Source of the DNA: Chloroflexota bacterium
Lineage (GTDB): Bacteria > Chloroflexota > UBA11872
DNA: 34,329 nt
Assembly (NCBI GenBank): GCA_026708035.1
Contig: JAPOVQ010000007.1
Location: 1-34,329, forward strand
Direction of reading: 5' to 3'
In this document: positions 7,701-14,746 of the stretch, piece by piece
Layout: the number at the start of each line of letters is the position of its first letter
Position numbering within the stretch: position 1 is the first letter of the stretch
Translations under genes and position numbers: made by a program
The notes under the pieces: generated by a model
The model's input: only the letters and a program-made list of their open reading frames with translations
Told to the model about the DNA's origin: nothing
Database searches by the model: none

Positions 7701-7745
7701 CCCGCCGCTTAGATTTCTCGCTTCGCTCGAAATGACATCGGCGGG
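7701..7745. repeat. Extragenic palindrome with CCCGCCG outer stem
   Basis: Outer arms CCCGCCG (7701-7707) and CGGCGGG (7739-7745) are perfect complements. Between them lies TTTCTCGCTTCGCTCGAAAT, which can itself fold. It sits in the 214-base space before the acetyltransferase gene. The rest of that space (7614-7700 and 7746-7827) shows a small GCAC/GTGC hairpin and a TACCAT hexamer at 7784-7789 but no gene. Confidence 0.6.
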
Positions 7746-7827
7746 ATGAATTGACATTGGTAGGTCGAGGCCGAGGCACCGGGTACCATCGGCCATCCGC
7801 ATCTGTGCCGTTGCGACCTGGGGGACC

Positions 7828-8493
7828 GTGGCCGCCGACAACGCCCGCCCCCCGCCGCAGCCCGAGTACGCCACGTTGCGTCGTCCCGCCCGCACCCGCG
7901 ATTCCGGCCCGCGCGTCGTCGTGCGACCCGGCACGGCCTCCGATTGGGCGGCGTGCTGGGCCATGGACGTGTCTTTCGAGACCGACCATGTGTGGCAGCT
8001 GCAGACAAGCGCCCAGGCCGACGTGTCAATGGTCGGCTTCGTGCAAGTGCGTCTTCCCCGCACCATCACCCTGCGCGATCCGCTGTGGGGTGGGTCGGCC
8101 GATCCGCCGCAACCGGAGCGGGGATCCCTGATCGTGGCCGAGGCCGGTGGCGGCGTCGATGGCTTCGCCCTCGTCGTGCCCGACGGGCCGCGCGCCGTGG
8201 ACACGCTATGGATGTTGGCGGTTCGCCAGCGCGCCCGCAGGGGCGGCCTGGGTGCACGTCTGGCGCGGGCGGCGGTCGAGGCGGCTCGCGCCAGCGGTCG
8301 CCGCGCCCTCTGCGCCACCGTCCAGGCCCGGAATTTCCCCGCCATTCGCACGCTCCAGGCGTCGGGATTCGTGCTCACGGGCTATGACGAGCAGTACTAC
8401 CCCTCGAACGACGTGGGCCTGCGCTTCGCCCATCGCCTGGCCCCCAACGGCGCCGGTCGCCGCCCGGGGAATCGGTCGCCCGGGAGCCCATAG
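7828..8493 (+). CDS. GNAT-family N-acetyltransferase
   Basis: A 221-residue acyltransferase. The GNAT fold starts at about residue 29 (RVVVRPGTASDW). The acetyl-CoA binding motif is in LAVRQRARRGGLGARLARAAVEAA, followed by the typical NFPAIRTLQASGF helix-strand near the end. This family moves an acetyl group from acetyl-CoA to an amine of a small molecule or protein; the substrate here is unknown. The GTG at 7828 is the start that includes the whole domain; the next ATG at 7962 would remove its first strand. The first 28 residues are proline- and arginine-rich and look unstructured. The gene is preceded by a repeat-bearing space and followed 79 bases later by hom, so it is probably a separate unit. 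Confidence 0.85.
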   Translation: MAADNARPPPQPEYATLRRPARTRDSGPRVVVRPGTASDWAACWAMDVSFETDHVWQLQTSAQADVSMVGFVQVRLPRTITLRDPLWGGSADPPQPERGSLIVAEAGGGVDGFALVVPDGPRAVDTLWMLAVRQRARRGGLGARLARAAVEAARASGRRALCATVQARNFPAIRTLQASGFVLTGYDEQYYPSNDVGLRFAHRLAPNGAGRRPGNRSPGSP

Positions 8494-8572
8494 CCCACGC
8501 ATCACTGCGAGCGGCGGGTATTCTGCCCCTGCCGCCTCCCGTCGGGGTGCTGCGGGCCAGGGTGAGCCACGA

Positions 8573-9874
8573 ATGTCCAGCGGGATAGGACTTGGCCTCC
8601 TCGGCGTTGGCAACGTCGGCTCGGCGGTCGCGCGCCACGTTCACGCGCGCGCCGCCATGCTCGAGCGGCAGCTCGGCCGCCCGATCACCGTGCAGCGCGC
8701 GCTCGTGCGCGATCCAAACAAGCCGCGCGACGCCTCGATTCCCGCCGATCGCCTGACCACCGACGCGGCGTCCGTGATCGACGATCCCAAGGTCGACGTC
8801 ATCGTTGAAGTCCTGGGCGGCGTCGAGCCCGCGCAGCAATACCTGCGCCGCGCGCTCGAAGCCGGCAAGCACGTCGTCACGGCCAACAAGGAGGTCATGG
8901 CCGCCCACGGGGTCGATCTCTTGCAGCTTGCCGCCGACCGCGGACTCGATCTCTACTTCGAGGCCAGCGTCGGCGGCGGCATCCCGCTCATCGGCCCGTT
9001 CCGGCAGGACCTGGCGGCCAACGAGATCGAGGAAGTCCACGCCATTCTCAATGGCACCACCAACTACATCCTTTCCCAGATGTCCGAGCACGGTCAGGGC
9101 TACACCGACGCGCTGGCCGAGGCGCAGCAGTTGGGCTATGCCGAGCCGGACCCGACCAACGACGTCGAGGGTCACGACACGGCATTCAAGCTGGCCATTC
9201 TGGCGACGCTCGCATTCAGAAGTCGCGTCGCGCCGGAAGATGTCTTTCGGGAAGGCATAACGCAGATCACCCAGGCCGACTTCACCTATGCCGCGGAGCT
9301 GGGCTACAGCATCAAGCTGCTGGCCATCGCCAAGCGACGCGGCGACACGATCGAAGCCCGCGTCCATCCCGCGCTGGTGCAGCGCGACTTTCTCCTGGGA
9401 CAGGTCGAGGGCGTCTACAACGCGGTGCGCATCTCGGGCGATCTGGTGGGACGCGCAATGTTCATGGGCCGCGGCGCCGGTCCCGAGCCCACGTCCAGCG
9501 CCATTGTCTCCGACCTCATCGACCTCGGGCACAACATCCGACGGGCGGCGCACAACCGGATACCCGTGCTCCTGGACCGGCCGGTGCGCGTGCTTCCCAT
9601 CGAAGAGGTGCTCTCGCGCTACTACCTGCGTCTCTGGGTCAAGGACCGTCCCGGAGTGCTGGCGCGCATCGCGGCCATCTGCGGCGAGCACGCCATCAGC
9701 ATCGCTTCGGTGCTGCAGAAGGAAGTCGACCCCGACGCCCGGCGCGCCGAGCTGGTGCTGCTCACCCACGACGCCCGGGAAGCCGACTGGCGGCCGGCCA
9801 TCAAGCGCATCACCGAGCTGGATGTGGTGCCGGAAGTCGCCAGCGTGATCCGGATCGAAGACCTGCTCGAATGA
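8573..9874 (+). CDS. hom: Homoserine dehydrogenase with ACT domain
   Basis: A 433-residue enzyme that reduces aspartate semialdehyde to homoserine with NAD(P)H, the branch point to threonine and methionine. The start is set at the ATG at 8573 because the dinucleotide fold GLLGVGNVGSAV begins at residue 8; the frame is open further upstream but without conservation. Catalytic blocks are VVTANKEVMAAHG (K106), YFEASVGGGIP, ILNGTTNYIL and the DPTNDVEGHDTAFKLAIL segment. Residues from about 350 form an ACT domain (LWVKDRPGVLARIA), the usual site of threonine feedback control. It overlaps thrC by the four bases ATGA, so the two are translationally coupled. A TATTCT hexamer at 8519-8524 may be its -10 box. 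No homoserine kinase lies in the window. Confidence 0.97.
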   Translation: MSSGIGLGLLGVGNVGSAVARHVHARAAMLERQLGRPITVQRALVRDPNKPRDASIPADRLTTDAASVIDDPKVDVIVEVLGGVEPAQQYLRRALEAGKHVVTANKEVMAAHGVDLLQLAADRGLDLYFEASVGGGIPLIGPFRQDLAANEIEEVHAILNGTTNYILSQMSEHGQGYTDALAEAQQLGYAEPDPTNDVEGHDTAFKLAILATLAFRSRVAPEDVFREGITQITQADFTYAAELGYSIKLLAIAKRRGDTIEARVHPALVQRDFLLGQVEGVYNAVRISGDLVGRAMFMGRGAGPEPTSSAIVSDLIDLGHNIRRAAHNRIPVLLDRPVRVLPIEEVLSRYYLRLWVKDRPGVLARIAAICGEHAISIASVLQKEVDPDARRAELVLLTHDAREADWRPAIKRITELDVVPEVASVIRIEDLLE

Positions 9875-10935
9875 CGCTCAGCGTCCCGGCGGGCGTCATT
9901 GAACGCTACCTCGAGTTCCTGCCGTTTGCGGGCGCCGCCCCGGACCTGACCATCGGCGAGGGCGGCACCCCGCTGGTGCGCGCGCCGGTCCTGGAGGCCC
10001 GAACCGGCATCCGCGAGGTTTGGCTCAAGCTCGAAGGCTGCAACCCCACCGGGTCCTTCAAGGACCGGGGCATGGTCGTTGCCGTGGCCAAGGCGCTGGA
10101 GGCCAAGGCGCGCGCACTCATCTGCGCCTCCACCGGAAACACCGCCGCGTCGGCCGCCGCCTACGGGGCCCGCGCCGGCGTGACGACGGTGTGCGTGGTG
10201 CCGCACGACTCCACCGCATCGGGAAAGATGGCGCAGACCCGGATGTTCGGCGCGCGGGTCGTGGCCGTGACCGGTACGTTCGATCACGCGCTGACCATCG
10301 TGCGCCGGCTGGCCGAACGCGACGGTGTGGAGCTCGTCAACTCGGTCAACCCCCACCGGCTGGAGGGACAAAAGACGGCGGCGTTCGAGATCGTGGACGC
10401 GCTGGGCGATGCGCCGGATGAGCTGTATTTGCCGGTGGGCAATGCCGGAAACATCGCCGCCTATTGGCGTGGGTTCGTTGGCTACCGGGAGGCCGGGCGG
10501 GCGACGAAGACCCCGGTGCTCCGAGGATTCCAGGCCGAGGGCGCGGCGCCGATGGTGCTTGGGCATCCCATCGACGACCCGGTCACCCAGGCGTCGGCCA
10601 TCCGCATCGGCAATCCGGCCAACTGGGACGAGGCGGCGGCAGCGCGCGATGCCTCCGACGGATCGATCGAAGCCGTGCCCGAGCCGGCGATCGCCGAGGC
10701 CTATCGACTGCTCGCGCAGGAGATGGGCGTGTTCGTCGAGCCCGCCTCGGCCGCCGGGGTGGCGGGCTTGCTGCAACGGCGGGCGGGCGGCCCCGCCTCA
10801 CCGGAGCGCGTCGTGTGCGTGCTCACCGGGTCCGGACTGAAAGACCCGGACACCGCCCTGCGCGAGTCCGACGAGCCGATCACGACGCCCCCCGACCTCG
10901 ATGCCGTGACGCGCGTGCTGGGGTGGTCGGACTAG
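9871..10935 (+). CDS. thrC: Threonine synthase
   Basis: A 354-residue PLP enzyme of fold type II that converts O-phosphohomoserine to threonine. The cofactor lysine is K64 in NPTGSFKDRG. The phosphate-binding GNAGN loop (LPVGNAGNIAAYW) and the earlier STGNTAASAAAY block are conserved. The length and absence of the long N-terminal extension fit the short bacterial class. The ATG overlaps the stop of hom, giving consecutive steps of one pathway in one transcript. Cysteate or other synthase activities of related enzymes are less likely given the partner gene. Confidence 0.96.
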   Translation: MTLSVPAGVIERYLEFLPFAGAAPDLTIGEGGTPLVRAPVLEARTGIREVWLKLEGCNPTGSFKDRGMVVAVAKALEAKARALICASTGNTAASAAAYGARAGVTTVCVVPHDSTASGKMAQTRMFGARVVAVTGTFDHALTIVRRLAERDGVELVNSVNPHRLEGQKTAAFEIVDALGDAPDELYLPVGNAGNIAAYWRGFVGYREAGRATKTPVLRGFQAEGAAPMVLGHPIDDPVTQASAIRIGNPANWDEAAAARDASDGSIEAVPEPAIAEAYRLLAQEMGVFVEPASAAGVAGLLQRRAGGPASPERVVCVLTGSGLKDPDTALRESDEPITTPPDLDAVTRVLGWSD

Positions 10936-10982
10936 GCCGAATTCATCCATCTCGAGCGAGCGGCTCGCAGGGCGCACGGCAT

Positions 10983-11012
10983 TTGCTGGCGCTCGGCGCG
11001 CCGCCTTAATAT
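10983..11012 (+). promoter_or_regulatory. Candidate sigma-70 type promoter for the 60-residue gene
   Basis: TTGCTG at 10983-10988, an 18-base spacer and TAATAT at 11007-11012 make a plausible promoter. Transcription would begin near 11019, about 40 bases before the ATG at 11060. Confidence 0.45.
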
Positions 11013-11059
11013 CGGGCCGCGCCGGCTGTGCCGCCGATAAGGCTTGGGAGTTCCACAGG

Positions 11060-11242
11060 ATGGGGCAGGAAGACACCCGCGAACGATCCGATCGAATCCG
11101 CCGCGAAGTCCGCGATCTGACCGACAAGGGACTATCGCCGCAGGAAATCCTGTCGCTGTTCTATATGCGGGGCAAATGGCGCAGCCGCCTCTCTGAGGAA
11201 ACCCAGCCCGAAAACTCCCCCAGCGAAATCGGTCGCGACTAG
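11060..11242 (+). CDS. Small charged protein of unknown function
   Basis: A 60-residue protein that I do not recognise. About the first 38 residues are predicted helix-rich, with many arginine, glutamate and aspartate residues and an LSPQEILSLFYMRGKWRSRL core. This could be a short helical DNA- or protein-binding motif, but nothing specific can be named. The last 15 residues are polar and probably disordered. Support for a real gene: its own candidate promoter at 10983-11012, a GGGAG ribosome-binding site at 11046-11050 nine bases before the ATG, and a stop that shares the CTAG at 11239-11242 with the convergent coaE stop. Cysteines and a signal sequence are absent. Confidence 0.6.
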   Translation: MGQEDTRERSDRIRREVRDLTDKGLSPQEILSLFYMRGKWRSRLSEETQPENSPSEIGRD

Positions 11243-11859
11243 CCGGCCAGCAGGTCGTTCCAGCGGGCGGTCACCTGCGTCCGCAGCTCCTCCGGCGAGC
11301 CGTTGTTGTCGAGGCGCACGATGGGCCGCTCAGGACGGAGTCCCCGAAACGCCTCGGCCTTCTCATCAGGATCAGCCTGCATCGCCAGGCGGGCCCGAAT
11401 CTGATCGGCTGAGAGACGTCCGCTGGCGACGACGCGCTCGACCAGCAACTCCGAATCGGCCTCGACGAGCCAGAGCCCGTCCAACCGACCGCCGGAAGGA
11501 CCCTCGACCACGTTGATGGCTTCGATGAACGTGGCGGGCGCGTCGGTAGCTTCAGCCAATAGGGCGTCGGTCACCTCGCCGACGGCCGGATACAGCAGAT
11601 CCTGCAGCAGCGTGAGTTGTTCCCGATCCGCGAACACCTCCCGCGCCACGGCGGCGCGGTCGATGCCGCCGTCGGCCCGCCGCGCCGCCGGAAACGCGGC
11701 GCGCACCTCTCGCATCACTGCCGCATCCGACTCCAGCAGCGTGCGAACCGTCGCATCGGAGTCAATCACCCGCGCGCCAAGCGCCCGCAGCATCGCGCCC
11801 ACCGTCGACTTGCCCGCGCCGATGTTGCCGGTGAGTCCCCAGACCGGATGCTTGGCCAT
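11239..11859 (-). CDS. coaE: Dephospho-CoA kinase
   Basis: A 206-residue P-loop kinase for the last step of coenzyme A synthesis, phosphorylating the 3'-hydroxyl of dephospho-CoA with ATP. The start MAKHPVWGLTGNIGAGKST contains Walker A at 11-19, followed by RVIDSD, the conserved acidic motif after the first strand. Later blocks are the FIEAINVVEGPSGGRLDGLWLVEAD segment and the RLAMQADPDEKAEAFRGL lid region, where the usual arginine-rich R-x2-Q pattern is recognisable. It begins three bases after the stop of the upstream HAD gene, so both are one transcript. Its end overlaps tail-to-tail with the small gene at 11060-11242. Substitutions at the C-terminus are minor and the length is normal. 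Confidence 0.92.
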   Translation of the reverse strand: MAKHPVWGLTGNIGAGKSTVGAMLRALGARVIDSDATVRTLLESDAAVMREVRAAFPAARRADGGIDRAAVAREVFADREQLTLLQDLLYPAVGEVTDALLAEATDAPATFIEAINVVEGPSGGRLDGLWLVEADSELLVERVVASGRLSADQIRARLAMQADPDEKAEAFRGLRPERPIVRLDNNGSPEELRTQVTARWNDLLAG

Positions 11860-11862
11860 TGG

Positions 11863-12567
11863 CTAGCCTGCGTCGCGCAGGATCGGCCACTTTCGGCGCC
11901 GAGCAATCAATTCGAGACGCGCGTTGGGCCACACCGCCACGGGGTGGCCGACGAGTTGCAGCAGGTCGAGATCGCGCTCCGTATCGGCGTAGGCCAGGCT
12001 GCGCGCGAGGTCAATCGGCCGCTCGGCGTCCTGATCCATGGCCATGACTCGCCGCACTTTCTCCGCGCCCGTCACCGTGTCGCCAATCACCCGACCCGTG
12101 ACCTGGCCTGCGGAAACTTCCACTCGGGTTCCAACCACCACGTCGAATCCCAGCGCCTCTTGCACGGGCGCCAGGAACGGCTCGTAGGTGGCGGACACAA
12201 GCGCGGTGCAATAGCCATCAGCCTTGTGCTGGCGCACCATCTCGGCCACCCGCTCGCGCATGGACGGACGGAAGGCGGTTTCCCACGCATGCTGCACGAG
12301 GGCGGCGAGCTCCCGCTCGTCCATCCCACGCACTGTCGCCCACGCGGCCGGCATCCAGCACCGCACCATGAAATCCGCGCTCACCAGGCCGACCTTACTC
12401 GCGAGGATGACGGGCAACTGGCGCGCGATCATCCGCGCCTTGCGACGTCTCCACGCGCTGCGTCCGCCCATCCACGACTCGATGGCCTGCCACACCTCGC
12501 CGGTGACGAGGGTGCCATTGAAGTCGAAGATCGCGGCGGCTTGCGGGGCTGGGGCTTGGTCTGGCAT
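11863..12567 (-). CDS. HAD-superfamily hydrolase, SerB-like subgroup
   Basis: A 234-residue protein of the haloacid dehalogenase fold. Motif I reads IFDFNGTL, so the usual second aspartate (DxD) is asparagine. Motif II is the serine in ALVSATYEPF, motif III the lysine in TGAEKVRRV, and motif IV is YADTERDLDLL. The long helical cap after motif I (residues 20-100) matches the phosphoserine-phosphatase-like IB subgroup. Some of these act on phospholipid precursors or phosphoserine; the substrate here is unknown. With DxN, general acid-base catalysis may be weakened. The ATG at 12567 was chosen; a GTG at 12612 with GGAGG three bases away would add 15 unconserved residues. It is co-transcribed with coaE. 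Confidence 0.82.
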   Translation of the reverse strand: MPDQAPAPQAAAIFDFNGTLVTGEVWQAIESWMGGRSAWRRRKARMIARQLPVILASKVGLVSADFMVRCWMPAAWATVRGMDERELAALVQHAWETAFRPSMRERVAEMVRQHKADGYCTALVSATYEPFLAPVQEALGFDVVVGTRVEVSAGQVTGRVIGDTVTGAEKVRRVMAMDQDAERPIDLARSLAYADTERDLDLLQLVGHPVAVWPNARLELIARRRKWPILRDAG

Positions 12568-12946
12568 CGATGTGGCGCGGCGCTGACGTGACGCAGCGGC
12601 AATGTCCCACACGAGCCTCCGGCGGGCATGTGTCCAAGATCACCGTGAGCCGCGTCTATAGTTGCCTTGAGGTCTCGGCGAGGCGGATCAGGGAGCCTCA
12701 TCTGCGCCAGGCGCACACCACGCCTCCAGATTCGACCAGACCGGACTCCCGCTTTCGGAGACCCTTGCATAATTGGCTGACATGCCGCCGCCAAGCATCG
12801 GTTCACCCTCACCCTAGCCCTCTCCCATCAAGGGAGAGGGGATCGGGCCCGCTCGCCAACTGACGCTGGAGGATTCACGCAGCGACTCCTTTCGTGGGCA
12901 TGGCGGAGGGCTTAGCAAGGGACTCTCGCAGGGGGAAATCTCGTCG
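12568..12946. other. Intergenic space between HAD gene and ribD
   Basis: About 380 bases between divergent genes (334 if the longer HAD start is used). It holds the stem-loop repeat at 12801-12843 and, at 12930-12936, the AGGGGGA ribosome-binding site of ribD. I looked for the conserved blocks of an FMN riboswitch, expected before many rib operons, and did not find them. A CATAAT hexamer at 12768-12773 has no good -35 partner. No gene is supported. Confidence 0.6.
12801..12843. repeat. Structured stem-loop repeat, copy 1
   Basis: A perfect 9-base-pair stem (CCCTCTCCC at 12818-12826 with GGGAGAGGG at 12832-12840) is preceded by a conserved ACCCTAG-type segment. The 43-base unit aligns without gaps to 17561-17603 at 33 positions. 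Two of the differences are compensatory changes in the stem. Confidence 0.75.
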
Positions 12947-14083
12947 GTGACCATGACTCGCACTCACACGCCGCCCGGCACTGACCAGCAAACCCTGGCG
13001 AGGGCCATGCGCCGGGCCGTCGCCCTTGCGCGCGCCGCGCGGGGGCGCACCAGCCCCCTGCCGCCCGTGGGCGCGGTGGTCGTGCAGGGCGACCGCGTGG
13101 TGGGCGAGGGGGCGACCGCTCCGCCCGGCGGACCGCACGCCGAGGTGAACGCGCTCGCCGCGGCGGGCGAGCGGGCCCGGGGCGGCACGCTCGTCGTGAC
13201 GCTGGAGCCCTGCAATCACGTGGGGCGAACTCCGCCCTGCACGCAAGCCATCCAGCGTGCGGGGATCGCCCGCGTGGTCGTCGGCGCGCGCGACCCGAAT
13301 CCCCACGTTTCGGGAGGCGGCCTGGAAGCGTTGGCGGCCAACGGCATCGCCACGGACGTCGGGCTGCTCGACCGCGAGGCCGAGGCGCTCATCGCGCCGT
13401 TTGCGACCCTGGTGACGCGCGGCCGCCCGTTCGTCACGGCAAAATGGGCGATGACGCTCGACGGCAAGATCGCCGGCCCGCGCGGCGGCGAACCGATTAC
13501 CAGCGTCGAGGCCAGGGCCGAGGCGCACCGCCTGCGGGACCGCGTGGACGCGGTGATCGTGGGAGCGGCCACCGCGCGCATCGACGACCCGCGGCTCACG
13601 GTGCGGCCCGCGCCGGCCGATGGACGCCAACCGCTGCGCGTGGTCCTCGACTCGGCGGGTTCGCTGGCATCCGACGCGCGCATGCTCGGCGAGGTCGGGT
13701 CGACCGTGGTCATGACCGCGCGCGAGTCCGCCGCCGACCGCGCTCGACTTGAACGTGCCGGAGTCGAGGTCGTGCGGGTCGCCGGCGGACCGGAGGGCCG
13801 GGTCGACCTTGCCGATGCGCTGAAGACCTTGGGCACGCGCGGCTTGGCCCACGTACTGGTGGAAGGCGGATCGCGCCTGCTCGGCGCGCTCGTCGCCGCC
13901 GACCTGTTCGACGAAGTCGTGGTGTTCATCGCGCCGCGCGTGATGGGTCCCGGCGTCCCGGCGCTGGAACCCCCGCCCGAGGCGAGCCGCTTCCCGCCGC
14001 GGACGCTCGTCGAGCCCCGCGTGCGGCAGCTAGGACCGGACATCATGCTGCAAGGTCGGCGACCAGCAGCCGAGGGCGGCTGA
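12947..14083 (+). CDS. ribD: Bifunctional riboflavin deaminase-reductase RibD
   Basis: A 378-residue fusion carrying the second and third steps of riboflavin synthesis: deamination of the pyrimidine, then NADPH reduction of the ribose. Zinc site of the deaminase: H64-A-E66 (PHAEVNAL) plus C89 and C98 (EPCNHVGRTPPC). The reductase domain starts near residue 150 (FVTAKWAMTLDGKIAG) and includes the HRLRDRVDAVIVGAATARIDDPRLTVR block and the VEGGSRLL loop. The segment before the deaminase strand reads TSPLPPVGA where most homologues have asparagine in place of this leucine. The GTG at 12947 is preferred over the ATG at 12953 because AGGGGGA ends 10 bases before it. It is the first gene of the operon and lies three bases before ribE. 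Confidence 0.95.
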   Translation: MTMTRTHTPPGTDQQTLARAMRRAVALARAARGRTSPLPPVGAVVVQGDRVVGEGATAPPGGPHAEVNALAAAGERARGGTLVVTLEPCNHVGRTPPCTQAIQRAGIARVVVGARDPNPHVSGGGLEALAANGIATDVGLLDREAEALIAPFATLVTRGRPFVTAKWAMTLDGKIAGPRGGEPITSVEARAEAHRLRDRVDAVIVGAATARIDDPRLTVRPAPADGRQPLRVVLDSAGSLASDARMLGEVGSTVVMTARESAADRARLERAGVEVVRVAGGPEGRVDLADALKTLGTRGLAHVLVEGGSRLLGALVAADLFDEVVVFIAPRVMGPGVPALEPPPEASRFPPRTLVEPRVRQLGPDIMLQGRRPAAEGG

Positions 14084-14086
14084 GCC

Positions 14087-14746
14087 ATGTTCACCGGCAT
14101 CGTCGAGGCGATGGGCAAAGTGGTCGAGATTGACACCAGCGGATCCGTGCACCGCCTCGTCGTCGCCGCGCCGGTGCTCGGCGAGGGCGTGGCCATCGGC
14201 GACAGCGTGGCGCTCAACGGCGTATGCCTCACGGCGGTGCAGGTCGAGGACGAGCGGATGACCGTCGAGGTCGTGCCGGAAACACTGCGCCGCACGAATC
14301 TGGGCTCGCTCGAGATTGGCGACGTCGTGAACGTGGAGCGCTCCTTGCCAGCCGACGGCCGCTTCGGCGGACACATCGTGCAGGGACACGTGGATGCCAC
14401 CTGCACCGTCACCAAGCGCGAGCCGGACGGCGCCGGCGAGATGGTGACCTTCAGCCTGCCGCCCGAGCACGCGGCGCAGGTCGTCCCCAAGGGCTTTGTC
14501 GCCCTCGACGGCGTGAGCCTCACGGTGGTCGATGCGTCGGCCGAGGAATTCCGCGTGACGCTGATTCCCCACACCCGCAAGCTGGTGACCCTGGGGGCGG
14601 CGAAGGTCGGATATCGCGCTAACCTCGAGGTGGACGTGCTGGCAAAGTACGTGGAGCGCGCCATGTCCGCGATGCCGCCGGAGGCCGCGCTGAGCCGCGC
14701 GCAGCTCCAGGCGTCGGGACTCCTGGACGTGGAGACTGAGGAATGA
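14087..14746 (+). CDS. ribE: Riboflavin synthase, alpha chain
   Basis: A 219-residue enzyme that dismutates two molecules of 6,7-dimethyl-8-ribityllumazine into riboflavin and a pyrimidine. It has the typical start MFTGIVEAMGKV and two tandem lumazine-binding barrels, residues 1-96 (SVALNGVCLTAV) and 97-195 (GGHIVQGHVDATC, FVALDGVSLTVVD). The C-terminal helix (ANLEVDVLAKYVERAM) is the trimerisation element of the family. The gene lies three bases after ribD and overlaps the next gene by four bases (ATGA). The C-terminal tail after residue 195 is short and polar. Confidence 0.97.
   Translation: MFTGIVEAMGKVVEIDTSGSVHRLVVAAPVLGEGVAIGDSVALNGVCLTAVQVEDERMTVEVVPETLRRTNLGSLEIGDVVNVERSLPADGRFGGHIVQGHVDATCTVTKREPDGAGEMVTFSLPPEHAAQVVPKGFVALDGVSLTVVDASAEEFRVTLIPHTRKLVTLGAAKVGYRANLEVDVLAKYVERAMSAMPPEAALSRAQLQASGLLDVETEE

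Noticed and set aside
8147..8572. N-terminal extension of the homoserine dehydrogenase frame
   Set aside because: It overlaps the GNAT gene in another frame. The dinucleotide fold begins just after the ATG at 8573.
10951..10968. Terminator hairpin after thrC
   Set aside because: GCGAG and CTCGC can pair but the stem is short, the loop is minimal and no T-run follows, so the evidence is too weak to annotate.
12613..12946. FMN riboswitch before ribD
   Set aside because: I looked for the conserved blocks of the RFN element and did not find them on the plus strand. A covariance-model search would be decisive.
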